This document shows, in pieces, positions 16,846-24,965 of a stretch of 64,000 nucleotides of DNA. The stretch lies in the NCBI RefSeq assembly GCF_001458195.1, contig NZ_CYPU01000024.1, positions 62,001-126,000 on the forward strand, given 5' to 3'. The notes below the pieces were generated by a model. That model ran no database searches. It saw nothing but the letters and a program-made list of their open reading frames with translations, and had not been told where the DNA came from. The first letter of the stretch is position 1. Each line of letters starts with the position of its first letter. Position numbers and translations under genes: made by a program. The stretch is from Ruegeria atlantica (lineage in GTDB: Bacteria; Pseudomonadota; Alphaproteobacteria; Rhodobacterales; Rhodobacteraceae).

Positions 16846-17943
16846 TCAATTCCCCTGAGTGCGAGCCTCAAGCCGTTCCAGATTAACAACTGTCGACAAC
16901 ATCAAGCGATCGTGGCTCCAATCCTGAGTTTGGCGTACTGACGCCGAGCTGATGGCAAGAATGGTTGCCAATGCTAGGGTCATCCCAAGAAATACGGCAG
17001 GCAGAGGAGGACTTGCCGTCGACGCTTCGGTCAAGGCAATCACACGCAAACGCAACACATGCTTTGCTTTTGTCCCGTTCACCAAGGCCACATGAAGAAT
17101 ACGTGGGCCGTTCATTGTAAGAGATCGCGAACAGTAATCCAGCAAACAGGCCGTATAGTCTTTGGCGTCTATCCCCTTACGCGAGACAACGGATTGGTCA
17201 CAGGCCAACTCGCGCAGTCGGTCAAACTGGTGCTTAATCACCAGATATGCCGGGTTCCAGAACAGTAGCGGGCGCATTAGCTCAAAGCCCAGCTCCCACT
17301 CCACATCCATGGCACGGATGTGTTGAAATTCGTGTGCCAGAGCGAACCGCAATTCACGCGGTGTATTCAGCAAATGGCTGGGTAAGACGACGTGGCGGCG
17401 ACGTAGGCCGCGCACAGCGAAGGGTACGGTTATCCGGTCCGACAAACGGATGTCTACCCTCGACGACCGCCGCCAAAGAAAGCTGGATCTCACGGTTTTG
17501 CGAATTGCCCATGCATCGCGAAGCACACGAATTGTCAGGAAAGTCGACACCAGGGCGAATGCAATCAAAACGCATGTTACAAGGACAGACGAACCAGAAA
17601 GAACGTGATCAAGCCAACGTTCACGCGTGTTCAGCAGGGTTTCGAACTGCGCAGCCGGCATGGCAATATCACCACGCAAGTAGGCAGCCACGGCCAGATC
17701 CCCCAGCGCGACTGCGCGTCCAGGCCACAGAAAACCGATAAAGGCCGAGACACCCATGGCCAGCACCGGGCTCAGCACAACACAAATACAAAGTGCTTTG
17801 AGCGATCGAAGTTGTGCAACAAACCCATATCGCATAGACGATCGCGCGAACACGACGCGCACCGCCAGCCAGATAAGTGCCGACAATCCAAGTACAACAT
17901 TTAACTCGAGAAAAGCGTCGAGAACCGGTTTAACCGCCGTCAT
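16846..17943 (-). CDS. M56-family membrane metallopeptidase (BlaR1-like, no sensor domain)
   Basis: 365 residues with about four predicted membrane helices (near 15-32, 48-72, 118-140 and 310-330). The zinc motif H204-E-F-Q-H208 lies in ALAHEFQHIRAMDVEWE, and E245 in RELACDQ is the expected third ligand. In BlaR1/MecR1 such a domain cleaves the BlaI repressor after a signal, but those proteins have about 250 extra residues of penicillin-binding sensor at the C-terminus, which is missing here. Its start overlaps the end of the BlaI-like gene by 14 bp. The signal and regulated target are unknown; no beta-lactamase gene is nearby. Confidence 0.85.
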   Translation of the reverse strand: MTAVKPVLDAFLELNVVLGLSALIWLAVRVVFARSSMRYGFVAQLRSLKALCICVVLSPVLAMGVSAFIGFLWPGRAVALGDLAVAAYLRGDIAMPAAQFETLLNTRERWLDHVLSGSSVLVTCVLIAFALVSTFLTIRVLRDAWAIRKTVRSSFLWRRSSRVDIRLSDRITVPFAVRGLRRRHVVLPSHLLNTPRELRFALAHEFQHIRAMDVEWELGFELMRPLLFWNPAYLVIKHQFDRLRELACDQSVVSRKGIDAKDYTACLLDYCSRSLTMNGPRILHVALVNGTKAKHVLRLRVIALTEASTASPPLPAVFLGMTLALATILAISSASVRQTQDWSHDRLMLSTVVNLERLEARTQGN

Positions 17944-18343
17944 TTTGCAGTCTCCTCTCTACCAGTGCTCGAATTTCCTCCAGATCATCTTCTGTCAGCC
18001 CCGCATCGTCGACCAACCTGGCAACCAAAGTTGCGGGGGTGTCGTCGAATAACGTTCGGGAGAGATTTTGCAGCGAACGCGACTGATACCTGTCTTTTTC
18101 CAGAAGTGGCCTATAAATCAACGATTTGCCGTTCTTTTTGCTTTCTACAAATCCCTTTTCATCGAGAATGCGCAAAATTGTTGCGCCGGATGTGTAGGCC
18201 AGATTTCGATCTGGCGCCAAACGATCAAGAACATCTCGGACTGAGCCCTGACCCAGCGCCCAGAGTTCATTCATGAACTCAAGTTCCACTTCGGTCAGCA
18301 AGTTTGTAGTTTTTTTCTTCCGCATCAGTCTCGGTGTCGCCAT
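17930..18343 (-). CDS. BlaI/MecI-family transcriptional repressor
   Basis: 137 residues, the usual size. The winged-helix domain LTEVELEFMNELWALGQGSVRDVLDRL and the recognition part YTSGATILRILDEKGFVESKKNGKSLIYRPL (residues about 50-80) are characteristic, and the C-terminal helices should dimerise. In the family, a partner M56 peptidase inactivates the repressor by cleavage in the dimerisation region. Gene overlap with the M56 gene supports that pairing. The ATG at 18343 lacks a strong ribosome binding site. Confidence 0.9.
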   Translation of the reverse strand: MATPRLMRKKKTTNLLTEVELEFMNELWALGQGSVRDVLDRLAPDRNLAYTSGATILRILDEKGFVESKKNGKSLIYRPLLEKDRYQSRSLQNLSRTLFDDTPATLVARLVDDAGLTEDDLEEIRALVERRLQNDGG

Positions 18344-18391
18344 TTTTTAGTATGCCTGACAGACAAGCATCCTTTCACTGTTTCGCAAAGC

Positions 18392-18796
18392 CTAAACTTT
18401 CCAGAAGACGAAGATGCCCCAACCGATGGACAAAAACAGCGGCGTCCAAACCGGTTGCCCAACCAATCCGAGCCAGGCCAGAAAGATGTAGGCAGCCCCG
18501 AGAAGCGTGATGAAGAGACGATCGCCGAGCGTGGTGGTCAGGCCCAATACGCCGCGCCGCTCAATCCCGTCGCGATATTTGAAGCCTTCTAGAACGCCAA
18601 TCAGCGCGATGGCTGAGAATATCCCAACGAAAACTGCAAGTGTCGCAGGCGTCCAGGCCATCCAGAAATCGGGCCACAAAGGGTCGGTCCAGGAAAATCC
18701 CTTTTCCTCTTGCTGGCCAACGTTGCCCCATCCGGTCTGAGCCTGAGCTAAGGCCGTCGTGGGTAGGAAGGGGAGGATGAGAAGAAGTTTACGCAT
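18392..18796 (-). CDS. glpU: DUF2160 small membrane protein of the glycerol ABC transporter
   Basis: 134 residues. The N-terminal hydrophobic stretch MRKLLLILPFLPTTALAQAQ looks like a signal peptide, and the rest has about three further membrane helices (TLAVFVGIFSAIALIGVLEG, RLFITLLGAAYIFLAWLGLV and the C-terminus). DUF2160 proteins accompany glycerol ABC transporters (GlpU in Rhizobium leguminosarum). The ATG at 18796 is preferred because GAGG sits 6 nt upstream; an earlier in-frame ATG at 18808 overlaps the glpQ stop. Last gene of the glpVSTPQU run. Its exact role is unknown. Confidence 0.8.
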   Translation of the reverse strand: MRKLLLILPFLPTTALAQAQTGWGNVGQQEEKGFSWTDPLWPDFWMAWTPATLAVFVGIFSAIALIGVLEGFKYRDGIERRGVLGLTTTLGDRLFITLLGAAYIFLAWLGLVGQPVWTPLFLSIGWGIFVFWKV

Positions 18797-18804
18797 ATCG
18801 AACC

Positions 18805-19602
18805 TCATACACGACCCATCGCGAAACCGCGCGCGATGTAGTTGCGGACAAACCAAATGACGATGGCTCCGGGGATGATGGTCAGGGTTCCGGCAGCGGC
18901 CAGCAGACCCAGCTCGTACCCGGCGCTGGAGGCAGTACGCGTCATCACGGCCGCGATGGGTTTAGCCTCTACCGCAGTCAGTGTCTTGGCCAACAGCATC
19001 TCGACCCACGAAAACATGAAGCAGAAGAAGGCCGCGACACCAACACCCGCTTTGATGTTCGGCAGGAAAATCGTCACGAAGAAACGTGGGAACGAATAGC
19101 CATCCACATAGGCGGTCTCATCCAGTTCTTTGGGAATACCGCGCATGAAACCTTCCAGGATCCAAACAGCCAACGGCACGTTGAACAGTGTATGGGCCAA
19201 AGCCACGGCCAAATACGTATCGAACAATCCGATAGAGGAGTAGAGCTGGAAGAAAGGCAGCGCGAACACCGCAGCCGGAGCCATCCGGTTGGTCAGCAGC
19301 CAGAAGAACAACTGTTTGTCACCAAGAAACCGATACCGCGAGAACGCATAGGCAGCGGGCAAGGCCACACAAACGGAAAGCACCGTGTTGATCGTCACGT
19401 AGGCAATCGAATTTATGTAGCCCCAATACCACGTCGGATCTGTGAAGATGGTGATGTAATTCTCCAGCGTGAAGGTCTGAGGGAATAGGGAAAAGCCCGA
19501 CAGGATCTCATTCGTTGTCTTGAAGGACATCGCAACCAGCCAATAGATCGGCAGCATCAGGAACGCGATATAGAGGATCGGGATAAGGGACCGCTTCTTC
19601 AT
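18805..19602 (-). CDS. glpQ: Glycerol ABC transporter permease 2
   Basis: 265 residues with six membrane helices, the inner-membrane permease of the MalG class. The EAA loop appears as ELDETAYVDGYSFPRFFVTIFLPNIKAG near residues 150-178. The ATG overlaps the glpP stop as ATGA. Together with GlpP it forms the channel. Assignment to glycerol rests on the co-occurring DUF2160 gene and binding-protein type; a related polyol is possible. Confidence 0.82.
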   Translation of the reverse strand: MKKRSLIPILYIAFLMLPIYWLVAMSFKTTNEILSGFSLFPQTFTLENYITIFTDPTWYWGYINSIAYVTINTVLSVCVALPAAYAFSRYRFLGDKQLFFWLLTNRMAPAAVFALPFFQLYSSIGLFDTYLAVALAHTLFNVPLAVWILEGFMRGIPKELDETAYVDGYSFPRFFVTIFLPNIKAGVGVAAFFCFMFSWVEMLLAKTLTAVEAKPIAAVMTRTASSAGYELGLLAAAGTLTIIPGAIVIWFVRNYIARGFAMGRV

Positions 19603-20462
19603 TGCGCGTCATCCTTTGTCATCAGAGTGTAGAATACCCAAGACACCAGCAGCGTGATTGCGAAGTAGATTAGGCTCATCGCCGCTGCAGGGCCAAGGTC
19701 GAACTGTCCCAATGCGATCTTCACAAGGTCGATCGACAGCAAGGTGGTTGAATTGCCAGGGCCGCCTCCGGTCAGAACGAAGGGTTCGGTATAGATGTTG
19801 AAACTGTCCATGAATCGTAGCAGCACGGCGATGGTCAGAACCGTCTTCATCTTGGGCAGCTGAATATAGCGGAACACCGACCACGGGCTGGCGCCGTCAA
19901 TCTTGGCGGCCTGATAATAGGCGTCCGGGATCGATACGAGACCCGCATAGCAGAGTAGTACGACCAATGAAGTCCAGTGCCAGACATCCATGATGACGAC
20001 TGTGATCCATGCCGACAGCGGTTGCTGCGTCATGTCATAATTGATGCCTAAAACGTCATTCAGGAAATAGCCCAGCAAGCCGATCTTGGGCAGGGTAAAG
20101 ATATTCCACATCGACCCGACTACATTCCACGGGATCAACATCGGCAGAGCCATGAGAACCAGACAGACAGGAACCCAGAACCCTTTGCGCGGCATCGAAA
20201 GGGCCACGATGATGCCCAGGGGTACCTCAATCAGCAGGATCAGGAAAGTGAACAGGAACTGCCGTCCAAGCGCAGCCTGAAACCGGTCAGAGCGCAGGAT
20301 CTGTTCGAACCAGCCCAGTCCCTCCCAGAAGAACTGGTTGTTGCCGAAGGTCTCCTGCACTGAGTAGTTGACCACCGTCATCATCGGCACCAGCGCGTTG
20401 AACGCGACGAGTGCCAGCACCGGTAAGACAAAGAACCATGCCTTTTGGTTTTCCGTTCTCAT
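19599..20462 (-). CDS. glpP: Glycerol ABC transporter permease 1
   Basis: 287 residues, MalF-class permease with six membrane helices. The coupling loop is YYQAAKIDGASPWSVFRYIQLPKMKTV near residues 181-207. It overlaps glpT upstream and glpQ downstream by four bases each (ATGA), so the inner-membrane pair is translationally coupled to an ATPase subunit. Confidence 0.82.
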   Translation of the reverse strand: MRTENQKAWFFVLPVLALVAFNALVPMMTVVNYSVQETFGNNQFFWEGLGWFEQILRSDRFQAALGRQFLFTFLILLIEVPLGIIVALSMPRKGFWVPVCLVLMALPMLIPWNVVGSMWNIFTLPKIGLLGYFLNDVLGINYDMTQQPLSAWITVVIMDVWHWTSLVVLLCYAGLVSIPDAYYQAAKIDGASPWSVFRYIQLPKMKTVLTIAVLLRFMDSFNIYTEPFVLTGGGPGNSTTLLSIDLVKIALGQFDLGPAAAMSLIYFAITLLVSWVFYTLMTKDDAQ

Positions 20463-21535
20463 TGTGCCCGCTCCTCGCTTGCGATCCAGCCGTCGCGGTA
20501 AACGCGCGATTGTTCAGGTTTGAATTGCAGGAAGACTTGTGATCCCGGTTCCGGGACACTGTGTTCAGTTACTGCTTTCAGCGCTGTGTTACCGACCATG
20601 GCGCTGACCACGTAGTGACGGCCAATATCCGAAACCTTTGTCACATGTGCCGGGATACCTGTGTCACCGAACCCCACGTATTCGGGGCGGATGCCCAGAT
20701 CGGTGCGACCGCCATCACCATGGATAGGACCTTCCAACATCACGTCGTGGCCTTCAAATACGGCGCGGTCGCCCCTGGCTTCACAGGGCAGCACGTTCAT
20801 GCCGGGTGAGCCGATGAAGTGACCAACAAACGTGTGCTGAGGACGTTCGAACAGCTCGACAGGCGTGCCGATCTGAACCACTTCGCCGTCTTGCATCACG
20901 ACCACTTCGTCCGCGAAGGTCAGCGCCTCAGTCTGGTCGTGGGTCACGTAGATCATCGTGGCCCGCACGCGCTGATGCAGTTCCTTCAGTTTCGACCGCA
21001 GTTTCCATTTCAGGTGCGGGTCGATCACAGTCAGCGGTTCATCGAACATCACCGCATTCACGTCGTCGCGGACCAGACCGCGCCCCATCGAGATCTTCTG
21101 TTTGTTGTCCGGGCTAAGGCCCGACGCGCGGGTTTTTAGCAACTCGGTGACGTCCAGCATCTCGGCGATCTCATCGACGCGGCGTTTGATTGTCGCCGTA
21201 TCAACTCCTCGGTTTTTGAGCGGAAACGCCAGGTTCTCGCCTACTGTCATCGTGTCGTAGATCACCGGGAACTGGAATACTTGCGCGATATTACGCTGGT
21301 CAGGCGGCAGAGCTGTCACGTCGCGGTCATCGAACAGGATCTGCCCTTCAGACGGTGTCAGAAGACCGGAAATGATGTTCAGCAACGTAGACTTCCCACA
21401 GCCTGACGGCCCTAACAGGGCATAAGCTCCGCCATCTCGCCAGGTCACGTCGATTTCCTTCAGCGCGTAGTCATCCGGGCCTTTTGGCGTCGGCATATAG
21501 CTGTGTTTGAGGTTTGAAAGCTTGATCTGTGCCAT
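20459..21535 (-). CDS. glpT: Glycerol ABC transporter ATP-binding protein T
   Basis: 358 residues. Walker A GPSGCGKST is at about residues 38-46, and Walker B VMFDEPLTVID and the H-loop VTHDQTEALTFAD are normal, with a TOBE-like C-terminal domain after residue 240. The ABC signature is unusual: instead of LSGGQ it reads LSPDNKQKISMGRGL, which would weaken one of the two ATP sites if paired with GlpS, whose signature is standard. Such asymmetric pairs are known in ABC transporters. The gene lies 1 bp after glpS. Confidence 0.82.
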   Translation of the reverse strand: MAQIKLSNLKHSYMPTPKGPDDYALKEIDVTWRDGGAYALLGPSGCGKSTLLNIISGLLTPSEGQILFDDRDVTALPPDQRNIAQVFQFPVIYDTMTVGENLAFPLKNRGVDTATIKRRVDEIAEMLDVTELLKTRASGLSPDNKQKISMGRGLVRDDVNAVMFDEPLTVIDPHLKWKLRSKLKELHQRVRATMIYVTHDQTEALTFADEVVVMQDGEVVQIGTPVELFERPQHTFVGHFIGSPGMNVLPCEARGDRAVFEGHDVMLEGPIHGDGGRTDLGIRPEYVGFGDTGIPAHVTKVSDIGRHYVVSAMVGNTALKAVTEHSVPEPGSQVFLQFKPEQSRVYRDGWIASEERAQ

Positions 21536-21536
21536 G

Positions 21537-22586
21537 TCAGGCCACCCTTTTGCCGTCTTGGCCGAAATACCGGCAATGGGCCGGGTTCATATAAAATCGG
21601 TGATCTTCGCCCACCCGATAAGGGTGCACGCCTGCCGCCAAAGAGACCCAAGCATCATCCCCGTGCTGGAAGTGCGCGCTGGAATCCGAACCCGATAGCT
21701 CTGTGACAATCACACGACCTGTCAGTTCCACATCGGCATCCGAGGTGCGGGTGGGAGTCACTCGGTGCGGTCGTACTGCAACCATGTACTCGCCGTCCGC
21801 CAAATCCGAAACCGCCCAGCCGCCGCCGCCCGCAAGCTGTGCCTGCGTAGCTGACACGGTGACGCGGGCCACATTGATCGGCGGGTCTGAGAACACGCGC
21901 GCAGCGGCAATATTCTCAGGGTTGCGATAGATATCAGCCGTCGGGCCAAATTGCGTAACGCGACCGTCTTCCATAAGGGCGGTATATCCACCCAAAAGCA
22001 GCGCCTCTTCGGGTTCCGAGGTGGCGTAAACCACCACCGCCCCACGACCGGCAAACAGGTCAGGTAGCTGCTCACGCAGTTCTTCGCGCAGCTTGTAATC
22101 CAGGTTGGCCAACGGTTCATCGAGGAACACCGCTCGGCTTTCTTTTGCGATGGCACGGGCCAGCGCGGTACGTTGCTGTTGTCCACCTGACAGCTCATGC
22201 GGTCGGCGATGCAACATCGGGCGCAGCTGCAGCAAGTCGGCGGCCTCTTCCACGCGCCCTTCAATCTCGGATGTCGCCATCCCAGCCACACGCAAAGGCG
22301 AGGCGATGTTGTCAAAAACAGTCAATTGCGGATAGTTCACGAAGAACTGGTGCACGAGGCTGATCTGCCGCTTTTGCGTGTTCAGCCTTGTGACGTCCTG
22401 ACCGTCCATCAGCACCTTGCCCGAGGCGATCGGGTCTAGCCCGGCCATCATCTTGATCAGAGAGGTTTTGCCCGATCCCGTCGCGCCCAGCAGCACATTG
22501 AAATGGCCGGTTTGCAGCGTCAGGGTCGTGGGCTTGATATGGATAACGTTGCCAACGCGTTTGGTGGCATCTTGTAGTTCGATCAT
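21537..22586 (-). CDS. glpS: Glycerol ABC transporter ATP-binding protein S
   Basis: 349 residues. Walker A GATGSGKTSL, signature LSGGQQQRTALARA and Walker B AVFLDEPLANLD are all intact, with a C-terminal TOBE-like domain. The ATG at 22586 (MIELQDATKRVG) is chosen because it starts the first beta strand of the ATPase fold; the frame runs open to 22664, across the hairpin at 22632-22655. It likely forms a heterodimer with GlpT. Confidence 0.82.
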   Translation of the reverse strand: MIELQDATKRVGNVIHIKPTTLTLQTGHFNVLLGATGSGKTSLIKMMAGLDPIASGKVLMDGQDVTRLNTQKRQISLVHQFFVNYPQLTVFDNIASPLRVAGMATSEIEGRVEEAADLLQLRPMLHRRPHELSGGQQQRTALARAIAKESRAVFLDEPLANLDYKLREELREQLPDLFAGRGAVVVYATSEPEEALLLGGYTALMEDGRVTQFGPTADIYRNPENIAAARVFSDPPINVARVTVSATQAQLAGGGGWAVSDLADGEYMVAVRPHRVTPTRTSDADVELTGRVIVTELSGSDSSAHFQHGDDAWVSLAAGVHPYRVGEDHRFYMNPAHCRYFGQDGKRVA

Positions 22587-22631
22587 GTCCGTGGGTTCCG
22601 GTTCTTCAGTGCGTCGCACTGGTCTTGAGGT

Positions 22632-22655
22632 GGGGATGCCTGATACGGCATCCCC
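22632..22655 (-). promoter_or_regulatory. Hairpin between glpV and glpS
   Basis: GGGGATGCC and GGCATCCCC form a perfect 9-bp stem with a 6-nt loop, 13 nt after the glpV stop. No T-tract follows. Position and form match the hairpins after proX and oppA, so it may protect the upstream binding-protein message or reduce readthrough. Confidence 0.6.
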
Positions 22656-22668
22656 GGGTTTCAATGCC

Positions 22669-24408
22669 TTACTGAGACTGCCAGCGCTGAACCAGTTCGT
22701 CGTAGTTGACGGTTTGGCCTTGCGGCTTTTCGTTCTCTAGCTTGGCTTTGGGCGAGCCTGCTTTTTCCAACCAGAACGACGCATCCTGCGGTTCGTTCAA
22801 GCGGGGACCACAGCCACCGTAGACACCAGCACTTTCATCCGCGGCCTGCATGCGGGCCATGGTGATGTCCATCTCTTCGGCCAGACGGTCCATCGCCTCT
22901 TGCGGGGTGAAGGCACCTGAGTTCACGTCACCGATCTGCTGCCACCAGATCTGGGCCAGCTTCGGATAGTCCGGCACGTTGATGCCGGTCGGCGACCATG
23001 CCACACGGTCAGGCGAGCGGTAGAACTCGACCAGACCACCCAGCTTGGATGCGCGTTCGGTGAACGACTCGTGGTTGACCGAGCTGTCGCGAATGAAGGT
23101 CAGACCCACATGGGACTTCTTCACATCGACAGTCTTGGACGTCACGAACTGGGCATAGAGCCAAGCCGCCTGAGCACGATCCGCAGGGGTCGACTTCAAG
23201 AAGGTCCAGGAACCCACGTCCTGATAACCAACCTTCTGACCGTCTTCCCAGTAGGGGCCGTGCGGACTTGGCGCCATCCGCCACAGCGGCGTACCTTCGT
23301 CATCCACGGTGTTGTTGCCTTCGGACTTCGGCTTCACCATATCGGCGGTAAAGGCTGTGTACCAAAAGATCTGTTGGGCCACGTTGCCTTGGCTGAGCGC
23401 CGGTAGCGACTGGTAGAAGTCATAAGACGCAGCCCCCGGAGGCGCATAGTTCCGCAGCCATTCGTCCCATTTGCGGATTGCGTAGACCGCGGCCGGACCG
23501 TTTGCAGCACCACCGCGCGACACCGAAGCGCCAACAGGGTTACAGGTGCCCGCTTCCATGCGGATGCCCCATTCGTCGACGGGGATACCGTTTGGCTCGC
23601 CTTTATCACCTGCACCAGCCATCGACAGCCATGCATCGGTCATACGCCAGCCTAGGTCGGGCGCACGCTTGCCGTAATCCATATGACCATAGATCGTGGT
23701 GCCGTCGACTTCTTTCACGTCGTTGGTAAAGAAATCTGCGATGTCTTCGTAAGCTGACCAGTTGACCGGAACACCCAGATCATAACCGTACTTCTCTTTG
23801 AACGCGGCTTTGTTTGCCTCATCATCGAACCAGTCCTTGCGGAACCAGTAAAGGTTGGCGAACTGCTGGTCGGGCAGCTGATACAGCTTGCCGTCCGGAC
23901 CGGTGGTGAACTGAATGCCCATGAAGTCATCCAGATCCAGTGTCGGCGAGGTCGTACCGGCCCAGTCGCCACCCATCATGTCAGTCAGCGGATAGGCCAG
24001 CTGCAAACGCGAATGCGTGCCGATCAGGTCACTGTCGTTGACATAGCCGTCGTACAAGTTCCGGCCTGTCTGCAACTGGGTCTGAACCGCTTGAACCACT
24101 TCGCCCTCACCAAGGATCTGGTGATTAACCTTAATGCCGGTGATTTCCTCGAACGCCTTGGTCAGGACCTCGGATTCATAGGAGTGTGTCGGGATACCCT
24201 CGGACAGAACGTTGATTTCCATGCCAGCATAAGGTTGTGCAGCTTCGATGAACCACTGCATTTCCGACATCTGTTCGTCTTTCGACAAGGTCGATGGCTG
24301 GAATTCATCGTCGATCCAACGTTGTGCTGCGGCTTCGTCGGCCCAAACGGGACCGTGCCCCGCAATGACGGCAACAGCCGCCACTGCGGAAAGTAGATGT
24401 CTCCGCAT
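22669..24408 (-). CDS. glpV: Glycerol ABC transporter substrate-binding protein
   Basis: 579 residues, long for a binding protein but typical of GlpV. Signal peptide MRRHLLSAVAAVAVIAGHGPVWA; mature part begins DEAAAQRWIDDEF. The segment INVLSEGIPTHSYESEVLTKAFEEITGIKV near residues 64-93 is the start of the first lobe of this extracellular solute-binding family. It delivers substrate to the GlpPQ/ST transporter. It is the first gene of the operon, unlike R. leguminosarum, where glpV comes last; glpD, glpK and glpR are not in this window. Confidence 0.82.
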   Translation of the reverse strand: MRRHLLSAVAAVAVIAGHGPVWADEAAAQRWIDDEFQPSTLSKDEQMSEMQWFIEAAQPYAGMEINVLSEGIPTHSYESEVLTKAFEEITGIKVNHQILGEGEVVQAVQTQLQTGRNLYDGYVNDSDLIGTHSRLQLAYPLTDMMGGDWAGTTSPTLDLDDFMGIQFTTGPDGKLYQLPDQQFANLYWFRKDWFDDEANKAAFKEKYGYDLGVPVNWSAYEDIADFFTNDVKEVDGTTIYGHMDYGKRAPDLGWRMTDAWLSMAGAGDKGEPNGIPVDEWGIRMEAGTCNPVGASVSRGGAANGPAAVYAIRKWDEWLRNYAPPGAASYDFYQSLPALSQGNVAQQIFWYTAFTADMVKPKSEGNNTVDDEGTPLWRMAPSPHGPYWEDGQKVGYQDVGSWTFLKSTPADRAQAAWLYAQFVTSKTVDVKKSHVGLTFIRDSSVNHESFTERASKLGGLVEFYRSPDRVAWSPTGINVPDYPKLAQIWWQQIGDVNSGAFTPQEAMDRLAEEMDITMARMQAADESAGVYGGCGPRLNEPQDASFWLEKAGSPKAKLENEKPQGQTVNYDELVQRWQSQ

Positions 24409-24965
24409 CTCTTTCCTCCCAAAAAATTATGGTTTTCCGGCGCAAACCGGATAGCAGACAGCATCAGCGATTTTCTGCGCACCTGTCAAACTAAATTTTT
24501 AGTAAATAGATAAACTCTGAGCAACTTGTTGACTATATTATATATTTTTAGAAAGCCAGCGCATCACCCAACGGTAGGATAGTGCCCGATCATCGTGGAA
24601 AACACCCTGCGGGAATTGTGCTAAAGCTGACAAAAACCTTTGTCGAGGATATGAAACCGTTCACGAAACATATCGCCTGCTTCACCACACACACGAGCCA
24701 ACAGAAGACGCCATTCTCATCTGGATCTCCCGATAATACGCGCAAAATTTTTGTGAAAGAGTAGTTCGATAGCGACAAAAAACGCCGGTGCAGCGCAATC
24801 ATGTCGCGTTGTCGCTTGACAGGATGGCAGCATACGGCCTGATCAATTCAGTTCGCGGAATTTTCGATGACTCTGTCGACGGTTTTCCGAACAAAGCCTT
24901 ATCGCGGTGGCCAAGCTCCTCCGCACGATCGTGAACCGCGCTCTGACTATGCACAGGACAAATCT
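24409..24965. other. Divergent intergenic region, glpV / aminotransferase
   Basis: About 560 bp, distinctly AT-rich between 24480 and 24560. It should hold the promoters of the glp operon (minus strand) and of the aminotransferase gene (plus strand). A minus-strand TTGACA lies at 24484-24489, but the base run 17 nt further (TGATGC) is a poor -10. A short plus-strand frame at 24582-24764 shows no coding character. Confidence 0.4.

Noticed and set aside
24484..24535. TTGACA/TTGACT promoter boxes in the glpV-aminotransferase region
   Set aside because: The -35-like boxes have no convincing -10 at 16-18 bp on either strand.
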